Source: an uncultured Eubacteriales bacterium
GTDB lineage: Bacteria; Bacillota; Clostridia; Oscillospirales; Acutalibacteraceae
Direction of reading: 5' to 3'
Length of the DNA stretch: 11,265 nt
Assembly: GCA_934700635.1 (NCBI GenBank)
Contig: CAKUXU010000024.1
Location: 1-11,265 of the forward strand
Position numbers and translations under genes: made by a program. Each line of letters opens with the position of its first letter. The stretch's first letter is position 1. This document shows, piece after piece, positions 6,574-11,265 of this stretch. Under the pieces are notes generated by a model, which searched no databases, was not told where the DNA came from, and worked only from the letters and a program-made list of their open reading frames with translations.

Positions 6574-8744
6574 TTTACGGAAAAAATTACAATTCATATG
6601 AGGAACTTTTAAACCTTATATCTCAAAGCGGAAAGAACTATGACCTTGAAATTATAGATAAAGCTTACCGTATAGCTAAAAAAGCACATATGAATCAAAA
6701 AAGAGCTTCTGGAATCGATTATATTTATCATCCTATTTCTGTTGCATACATACTCGTTGAGCTTGGAATGGATACCCCTTCAATAGCTGCAGCGCTATTA
6801 CATGATGTAGTTGAAGACACTTATATTACCAAGGAAGACATAGTTTCTTTATTTGGCAAAGAAATAGCAAATTTAGTAGATGGTGTGACTAAATTAAGAC
6901 GTATACCTTCTAAAACAGTTGAAGAACAACAAGCTGAAAATGTTCGTAAAATTCTGCTTGCTATGTCTCATGATATTAGGGTAATCATGATAAAACTTGC
7001 GGACAGACTTCAAAATATGAGAACAATTGAATGTATGCCGATTCAAAAACAAAGAGATAAATCTTTGCAAAATATGGAAGTGTTTGCTCCTATTGCTCAT
7101 AGACTCGGTATTAGAACTATAAAAGATGAAATAGAAGATATATCTCTTAAATGTTTGGATCCGATTGCTTATAGAGAAATAGAAGATTCCCTTGCGCTTC
7201 GTAAAGAGGATAGAGAAAAATTTATAAATTTGATAAAAAAAAGAATAATGGATACTGTTCATAAATATGTTCCTGATATTTATATTGAAGGTAGAGTTAA
7301 AAGTGCAAATGAAATATATAAAAAAATGTTTATAAAAGGTAAAAGCTTAGAACAAATATATGATATTTATGCAGTTAGAGTCATAGTAAATACAGTTAAT
7401 GAATGTTACAATGTTTTCGGTATAATTCATGAAATGTTTCAACCTATTCCCAGCAGATTTAAAGATTATATTTCAACTCCTAAACCCAATATGTATCAGT
7501 CTCTTCACACTACGGTTATGAGCAAAGAGGGTATACCTTTTGAAGTGCAAATAAGAACTTGGCATATGCACAGAACTGCTGAATATGGTATAGCTGCTCA
7601 TTGGAAATATAAACTTAATCGTCTTGAAAAGAATGAATCTTTTGGTCAATCGCTTTCTTGGGTTAGAAAATTACTTGAAAATTATAAAAATATCGAAGAT
7701 GTTACCGATGTTGTAGGAAGTATAAAGTCTGACCTTGTTCCAAAAGAAATATTTGTTTTAACTCCAAAAGGAGAAGTAATAACTTTGCCGTTTGGATCTA
7801 CTGTTATAGATTTTGCTTATGCAATACACACGGATCTTGGAAATAAAATGGTAGGGGCAAAAGTAAATAAAAAAATGGTACCTATAAACTACACACTTAA
7901 AACTGGAGAAATAGCTGAAATAGTGAGTACCAAAGATCCTAAAAAAGGTCCCAGTCGTGATTGGATAAATATAGTAAAAACAAGTGAAGCAAGAAATAAA
8001 ATAAAACAATGGTTTAAGAGAGAATGCAGAGATGAAAACATCAAAGAAGGAAAAATTAAATTTGAAAATGAACTTTCAAAGCATTCCATACATATTTCGG
8101 ATGAAGAAATTCCAGAACTTTTAAAAACTGTTTTAAAGAAAAATCAGTTTAATAATTTAGATGATTTTTATGCTGCAGTTGGCTACGGAGGACTCCAGCT
8201 TTGGAAAATAATGCCTAGAATGAAAAAAGAAGCGGATAAATTAAAAAATTCGGATATAAAAAATGATATTTTCGAAAATCCTACAAATACTTCTAAAAGT
8301 TCCAGTGGAGTTGTTATTGATGGAATAGAGAATTGTTGTGTAAGGTTTGCAAAGTGTTGTTCGCCACTTCCTGGAGATGATATAGTCGGATTTGTAACCA
8401 AGGGGTATGGTATCTCGGTTCATAAAAAAGATTGCCCTAATATTGCATTTGACAAAAGAGAATATAAAGGTAGGACTGTTAAAGCATTTTGGTGTAAAAA
8501 TGTAAATCGTGTATTTCCGATATCCATTGAAATTATTGCAAATTATTATGAATCTTTTCTTGCAAATCTCACTCGAAAAGTAGCGGCTATTAATGCTAAA
8601 CTTATTTCTCTTAATTCAAGGATTGATTCAGAAGAAAAAATTATTGCAAATATAACTTTAAATGTAAAAAATCCGGAACATTTGAAATTTATAATGGATA
8701 ATTTACTTAAGATAGAAAATGTAGTCAGTGTCAGGAGAATTTAA
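6570..8744 (+). CDS. rel: Bifunctional (p)ppGpp synthetase/hydrolase, long RelA/SpoT homologue
   Basis: This enzyme makes and degrades the stringent-response alarmone (p)ppGpp. The 724 residues match a full-length Rel. The HD hydrolase domain has His54, the LHDVVEDT motif (77-84; HD at 78-79, ED at 82-83) and Asp145 in KLADRLQNMRT. The synthetase domain spans about 240-350, with Asp265, RFKD (296-299), PKPNMYQSLHT (304-314) and catalytic Glu325 in FEVQIRT. A TGS domain lies at about 391-452, a Cys-rich zinc-finger-like domain with CC at 589-590 and 596-597 and C622, and a C-terminal ACT domain (about 647-724). The RxKD motif, rather than the ExDD of monofunctional RelA, and the intact HD residues indicate both activities. 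The nucleotide-binding loop at 242-253 is unusual (GRVKSANEIYKKM). Start: AGAGGGGG (6555-6562), seven bases before ATG, with ATGA overlap to recJ. Confidence 0.96.
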   Translation: MIYGKNYNSYEELLNLISQSGKNYDLEIIDKAYRIAKKAHMNQKRASGIDYIYHPISVAYILVELGMDTPSIAAALLHDVVEDTYITKEDIVSLFGKEIANLVDGVTKLRRIPSKTVEEQQAENVRKILLAMSHDIRVIMIKLADRLQNMRTIECMPIQKQRDKSLQNMEVFAPIAHRLGIRTIKDEIEDISLKCLDPIAYREIEDSLALRKEDREKFINLIKKRIMDTVHKYVPDIYIEGRVKSANEIYKKMFIKGKSLEQIYDIYAVRVIVNTVNECYNVFGIIHEMFQPIPSRFKDYISTPKPNMYQSLHTTVMSKEGIPFEVQIRTWHMHRTAEYGIAAHWKYKLNRLEKNESFGQSLSWVRKLLENYKNIEDVTDVVGSIKSDLVPKEIFVLTPKGEVITLPFGSTVIDFAYAIHTDLGNKMVGAKVNKKMVPINYTLKTGEIAEIVSTKDPKKGPSRDWINIVKTSEARNKIKQWFKRECRDENIKEGKIKFENELSKHSIHISDEEIPELLKTVLKKNQFNNLDDFYAAVGYGGLQLWKIMPRMKKEADKLKNSDIKNDIFENPTNTSKSSSGVVIDGIENCCVRFAKCCSPLPGDDIVGFVTKGYGISVHKKDCPNIAFDKREYKGRTVKAFWCKNVNRVFPISIEIIANYYESFLANLTRKVAAINAKLISLNSRIDSEEKIIANITLNVKNPEHLKFIMDNLLKIENVVSVRRI

Positions 8745-8748
8745 CATG
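8733..8748 (+). promoter_or_regulatory. Ribosome-binding site that decides the MBL hydrolase start
   Basis: AGGAGA at 8733-8738 lies within the last codons of rel and seven bases before ATG 8746. The in-frame GTG at 8728 precedes it and would not use it. Confidence 0.75.
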
Positions 8749-9363
8749 ATAGATATAAAGAGCTTTAAAGTAGGTAGACTTAAAACAAATTGTTACTTAA
8801 TTTTGGACCTTGAAAATTTTTCTGGAGTTATGATTGATCCAGGTGGAGAAATAAAGAACTTTGAGAAAATAATTTCTTCGTTTAAAATTGAGTACATTTT
8901 GCTAACTCACGGACATTTTGATCACATTTTAAACGTTAAAAAATATAAAAATTTAACAGGTGCTAAAATAGTTATGCCTGAAAAAGAAAAAACGTTTTCC
9001 GTGGATTCTAATTTAAATCTTTCTTCAAGATTTTTAAAATCAAATTTGCTAGAAAGTTTTACGCCGGATATTTTAGTAAAAGAAGGTGATTTTATTGGTT
9101 TTGGGAAAGAAAAAATAAAAGTTATGGAAACCCCTGGACATACTCAAGGAAGTGTTTGTTATATTTTGAAAAATAATATTTTTTCCGGTGACACTTTATT
9201 TTTTAAAACAATCGGATCTACAAATTTTCCAACTGGTAATGATGAAGATATGAAAAAATCTTTAAAAAAATTATATGATCTTGAAGGTGATTATTTTATT
9301 TATCCTGGACATTCTAAAATGACTTTTCTGAAAAATGAAAGAGAAAATCATACAGGATTTTGA
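8746..9363 (+). CDS. MBL-fold metallo-hydrolase (glyoxalase II-like)
   Basis: A 205-residue metallo-beta-lactamase-fold hydrolase of the GloB/YqgX type, probably a dinuclear metal thioester or related hydrolase; the substrate is unknown. Metal ligands are all present: THGHFDH (54-60: H55, H57, D59, H60), H131 in TPGHTQGS, D149 in FSGDTLF and H189 in YPGHS. The usual GRTD-type segment after the SGDTLF motif reads IGSTNFPTG (157-164 region), so the commonly seen Arg and Asp are Ser and Asn. The ATG at 8746 is one base after the rel stop and has AGGAGA at 8733-8738, seven bases upstream, inside rel. A GTG at 8728, in frame and 18 bases earlier, would start before this site and has no such signal. 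Its position directly behind rel is common in clostridia. Last gene of the first plus-strand operon; no terminator follows, only a new promoter. Confidence 0.88.
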   Translation: MIDIKSFKVGRLKTNCYLILDLENFSGVMIDPGGEIKNFEKIISSFKIEYILLTHGHFDHILNVKKYKNLTGAKIVMPEKEKTFSVDSNLNLSSRFLKSNLLESFTPDILVKEGDFIGFGKEKIKVMETPGHTQGSVCYILKNNIFSGDTLFFKTIGSTNFPTGNDEDMKKSLKKLYDLEGDYFIYPGHSKMTFLKNERENHTGF

Positions 9364-9384
9364 AAAATAAATTTAATGGGTGTA

Positions 9385-9413
9385 TTGCAAAAAATATGTT
9401 TTTTGGATATAAT
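9385..9413 (+). promoter_or_regulatory. Sigma-A promoter for the zinc-ribbon/sortase/def unit
   Basis: TTGCAA (9385-9390, 4/6), a 17-base spacer and a perfect TATAAT (9408-9413) lie upstream of the next gene, and this is the best promoter in the window. Transcription would begin near 9420 and leave a leader of about 34 bases. No terminator hairpin separates it from the MBL gene, so read-through from the upstream operon is possible. Confidence 0.75.
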
Positions 9414-9453
9414 ATATGAAAAAGTAAAAATTTAAGTTTGGAGATGTATATTT

Positions 9454-9876
9454 ATGAAAACATTAGAAGATTTTATATCGAGAGCTAAAGACGCTGCGAA
9501 CGTTATAGGAGAAAAAGCAGGACAGTTTGCTTCGGTTTCGAAATTGAATCTAAAAGTTATTGATCTTAAATCTCAAATTAAATCAGAATTTGAAACTTTA
9601 GGAAGACTTATATATGAAAATTACGGAGATGGAATTGACAAAAATCCTGAAGTAGGAAATCAAGTTCAAAGCATAAAAGCACTTCACAGTGATCTTGATA
9701 AAATAAAAAATCAATTAGCGTTTATGAAAAATAAAATTTTATGTAAATCATGCGGAAATCAAAATGAAGTAGGATCTCTTTATTGTTCCAAATGTGGGGA
9801 AAATTTGAAAAAAGAAGGTATGCCGATAATTGAAGACGATGCTGCCACAGATGATTTTTCGGAGTTTGATGATTAG
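9454..9876 (+). CDS. Small helical/coiled-coil protein with C-terminal zinc ribbon, function unknown
   Basis: A 140-residue soluble protein with no signal peptide or membrane segment. Residues 1-95 are charged and predominantly helical, with a short amphipathic start (TLEDFISRAKDAANVIGEKAG) and a likely coiled coil at about 30-95. Four cysteines then form a compact zinc ribbon: C97-x2-C100 and C111-x2-C114, with a Gly directly after the second Cys of each pair (C100-G101, C114-G115). The tail (127-140) is strongly acidic (EDDAATDDFSEFDD). Proteins of this plan are common in clostridia and annotated only as zinc-ribbon domain proteins; I do not recognise a defined function. It has its own promoter and a GGAG at 9440-9443 ten bases before the ATG. 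The sortase gene starts 20 bases downstream, so they are probably co-transcribed. That the ribbon binds zinc is inferred from the Cys spacing. Confidence 0.85.
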   Translation: MKTLEDFISRAKDAANVIGEKAGQFASVSKLNLKVIDLKSQIKSEFETLGRLIYENYGDGIDKNPEVGNQVQSIKALHSDLDKIKNQLAFMKNKILCKSCGNQNEVGSLYCSKCGENLKKEGMPIIEDDAATDDFSEFDD

Positions 9877-9896
9877 TTTAAATTTAAAAAAAGAAT

Positions 9897-10733
9897 GTGG
9901 TTGAAATTATAAAAAAAATTTTGAGAATTACTTTAATTTTAATTTTTTTAATTTGTATTGGAATTATTGCAAAAATTTTGGTTTTCGACCCTTATGTTTC
10001 AAATAAAACCATTGATGAAGTAAAAAGAGTTTATTATGATGAAAATACATCGGAAGAAAGTAAAATTTCTTCCCTTACGGGTATAAACCCAGATATTTGC
10101 GGGTGGATTAAAATTTCGGGTACGAGAATAGATTATCCTGTTTTGCAGGCAAATTCCGATGACCCGAAATATTACTTGAATCATAACTATAAACGTGAAG
10201 AAACTAAATATGGAAGCATTTTTGCGGACAAAAATAGTAAAGTGAAATCAAATCCTAAAAATACGATATTGTATGGACATCATATGGCAGATGGACAGAT
10301 GTTTGCGGATTTAATGAAATTTTCTGATGTGGATTTTTACAAGAAAAATCCGATTATAAATTATAATACTGTGTCAGAAAAAGAAGTTTGGAAAATAATA
10401 TCTGTCTTTAAAACAAATACTTTACCGGAGCAAGGAAAAGTATTTGATTATGTTGTCTCAAAATTTTCTGACGAAAAAAGTTTTTTAGAGTATGTAAATG
10501 AAGTTAAAAAACGTTCACTTATAAATATACCTGTTGATATAGATAAAAATGATCGTTTAATAACTTTATCCACTTGCTCTTATGAGTTTGAAAATTTCAG
10601 AACAGTTGTTGTTGCAAGGAAAGTAAGAAAAAATGAGTCTGCAAACGTTGATGTTTCTGCTGTTTCTAAAGCGGAAAATCCTCTTATGCCGGATTGTTGG
10701 TATAAAAAATACGGTGGGTCGCCACCGTCATAA
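9897..10733 (+). CDS. srtB: Class B sortase
   Basis: Sortases are membrane-anchored Cys transpeptidases that attach surface proteins to the cell wall or polymerise pili. The 278-residue protein has a short basic N-terminus, one membrane anchor (about 11-30) and an extracytoplasmic catalytic domain. Catalytic residues are visible: His128 in NTILYGHHM (122-130), Cys227 in TLSTCSYEF (223-231) and Arg235 in NFRTVVVARK. GWIKISGTRIDYPVLQ (69-84) and the long helix-rich insert before the Cys (about 177-212) fit class B. The domain would normally end near 244. A further ~34 residues follow, with Cys267 and a PDCWYKKYGGSPPS tail. The start is GTG at 9897, because an in-frame stop lies at 9885. It lacks a convincing Shine-Dalgarno and may be translated by coupling to the preceding gene, whose stop is 20 bases upstream. 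No LPxTG-type or NPQTN-type substrate gene is in the window. Confidence 0.92.
   Translation: MVEIIKKILRITLILIFLICIGIIAKILVFDPYVSNKTIDEVKRVYYDENTSEESKISSLTGINPDICGWIKISGTRIDYPVLQANSDDPKYYLNHNYKREETKYGSIFADKNSKVKSNPKNTILYGHHMADGQMFADLMKFSDVDFYKKNPIINYNTVSEKEVWKIISVFKTNTLPEQGKVFDYVVSKFSDEKSFLEYVNEVKKRSLINIPVDIDKNDRLITLSTCSYEFENFRTVVVARKVRKNESANVDVSAVSKAENPLMPDCWYKKYGGSPPS
10711..10728. repeat. Perfect GC-rich inverted repeat at the sortase 3' end, terminator-like on the minus strand
   Basis: ACGGTGG-GTCG-CCACCGT is a perfect 7-bp stem with a 4-base loop, made from the final sense codons of the sortase gene (YGGSPPS). On the plus strand no T-run follows (CATAATATAATAAA), so it is not a plus-strand terminator. 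On the minus strand the stem is followed directly by ATTTTTTATA (plus positions 10710-10701), which has the form of an intrinsic terminator. It could alternatively be an mRNA 3' stem between sortase and def. Confidence 0.6.
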
Positions 10734-10755
10734 TATAATAAATTTGTAATCAATT

Positions 10756-10773
10756 GAGGTGATTTAAACTTTG
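10756..10773 (+). promoter_or_regulatory. Ribosome-binding site that fixes the TTG start of def
   Basis: GAGGTGAT at 10756-10763 is complementary to the 16S 3' end. It is seven bases before TTG 10771, the only reasonable start giving the family-typical N-terminus (ALRFILKEGNELL). Confidence 0.75.
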
Positions 10774-11211
10774 GCATTAAGGTTTATATTAAAAGAAGGA
10801 AATGAACTTCTTTATAAAAAATGTAGAAAAGTTGAAAAATTTGATGAAAAATTAAGTTCATTAATTGATGATATGTATGAAACCATGGCAAAAGCAAAAG
10901 GTGTTGGTTTAGCAGCTCCTCAAGTAGGAATACTAAGAAGAGTAATTGTAGTTAAAACAGATTCTGATTTAATAGAACTTGTAAATCCGGAAATAATTAA
11001 ATTTTCGGGTGAACAAAGAGAAGAAGAAGGATGTCTTTCTTGCCCTGGACTCAGCGGTATCACTTTAAGACCGATGTTTGTTGAAGTTGTAGGGCAAAAC
11101 CGAAAAGGGGAAGAAGTTAAGTATAGCGGAAAAGGACTCAAAGCTAGAGCTTTTTGCCATGAAATCGACCATTTAGACGGTATTCTTTTTAAATCAAGGT
11201 TAGTTAAATAA
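10771..11211 (+). CDS. def: Peptide deformylase
   Basis: Peptide deformylase removes the formyl group from the N-terminal methionine of nascent proteins. The 146-residue protein carries all three family motifs: GVGLAAPQVG (44-53), EEGCLS (85-90, metal ligand Cys88) and HEIDHLDG (130-137, metal ligands His130 and His134, catalytic Glu131). Length and the short C-terminus fit a small clostridial/Gram-negative-like type I enzyme more than the longer type II form of bacilli. The start is TTG at 10771, because GAGGTGAT (10756-10763) sits well spaced upstream and no ATG is available in frame before the first motif. It follows the sortase stop by 37 bases. A TATAAT (10734-10739) lies in this gap but has no matching -35, so def is probably read with the sortase. 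It is the last gene before the terminator. Confidence 0.96.
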   Translation: MALRFILKEGNELLYKKCRKVEKFDEKLSSLIDDMYETMAKAKGVGLAAPQVGILRRVIVVKTDSDLIELVNPEIIKFSGEQREEEGCLSCPGLSGITLRPMFVEVVGQNRKGEEVKYSGKGLKARAFCHEIDHLDGILFKSRLVK

Positions 11212-11231
11212 TTTTTTAAATTTTAAAAAAC

Positions 11232-11265
11232 AGCCGCTCATTAAAAAGAGCGACTATTTTTATTT
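11232..11265 (+). terminator. Intrinsic terminator after def, bidirectional in form
   Basis: CGCTC (11235-11239) pairs with GAGCG (11248-11252) around an 8-base A-rich loop. AG/CT extends the stem beyond one C-A mismatch (11232-11233 with 11254-11255). A T-rich tail (TTTTTATTT, 11257-11265) follows on the plus strand. Six A residues at 11225-11230 give a T-run on the minus strand, so a convergent gene beyond the window could also end here. Confidence 0.8.

Noticed and set aside
6894..7262. Minus-strand open frame of 122 codons within rel
   Set aside because: It is antisense to the conserved HD/synthetase region; its Phe/Tyr/His-rich composition is typical of reverse-frame shadows.
8728..8745. 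GTG as the start of the MBL hydrolase (adds six residues)
   Set aside because: It lies upstream of the AGGAGA site at 8733-8738 and inside rel; ATG 8746 is correctly spaced.
10734..10739. TATAAT as a separate def promoter
   Set aside because: No -35-like hexamer lies 15-19 bases upstream; that space holds the GC-rich inverted repeat. Kept only as a possibility in the hairpin finding.
10580..10777. Minus-strand open frame overlapping the sortase end, considered because the hairpin there has terminator form on that strand
   Set aside because: The hairpin falls near the start of this frame, not after its stop, and the product has no recognisable features.
1..11265. CRISPR array, tRNA/rRNA genes, insertion sequences, prophage genes or defence systems
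   Set aside because: No repeated spacers, cloverleaf-like sequences, transposase or integrase motifs were recognised; nearly all DNA is covered by housekeeping genes.

Overview
The window is AT-rich, densely packed bacterial chromosomal DNA. It has AGGAGG-type ribosome-binding sites, ATG/GTG/TTG starts, a bifunctional long Rel protein, a class B sortase and a NatAB-like ABC exporter. Together these point to a low-GC Gram-positive bacterium (Firmicutes/Bacillota). A clostridial or Tissierellia-type anaerobe of the Parvimonas/Peptoniphilus/Anaerococcus kind is my best guess. That placement is an inference from composition and gene content and was not tested by any search.

Layout. (1) Positions 1-1783, minus strand: uvrB (excinuclease subunit B), missing only its C-terminal end at the window edge. 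(2) 1784-1916: a 133-base divergent promoter region, the longest stretch without a gene. (3) 1917-9363, plus strand: a tightly packed run of six genes, natA, natB (ABC exporter), tcdA (tRNA ct6A dehydratase), recJ (single-strand exonuclease), rel (ppGpp synthetase/hydrolase) and an MBL-fold hydrolase. Gaps are 30 bases or less, and there are overlaps at natA/natB (8 bases) and recJ/rel (ATGA), so this is very probably one operon. (4) 9364-9453: a short intergenic region with a good sigma-A promoter (TTGCAA, 17 bases, TATAAT). (5) 9454-11211, plus strand: a small coiled-coil/zinc-ribbon protein, a class B sortase and peptide deformylase. (6) 11232-11265: an intrinsic terminator that reads as bidirectional.

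The genes are mostly housekeeping: nucleotide-excision repair and single-strand DNA processing (uvrB, recJ), translation fidelity and protein maturation (tcdA, def), the stringent response (rel), an export pump, a thiol-ester-hydrolase-like MBL enzyme and surface-protein anchoring (sortase). The recJ-rel-MBL order is familiar from clostridial genomes. The natAB genes at the head of the operon, and the zinc-ribbon/sortase/def unit behind it, are the less conventional parts.

I see no strong evidence for a previously undescribed system. The observations most worth checking are: the altered nucleotide-binding loop in the Rel synthetase domain; the perfect GC-rich inverted repeat in the last codons of the sortase gene, which has terminator form only on the antisense strand; the uncharacterised zinc-ribbon protein sharing a transcript with the sortase; and the Cys-containing C-terminal tail of the sortase. 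No tRNA, rRNA, CRISPR array, insertion sequence, prophage or riboswitch was recognised.
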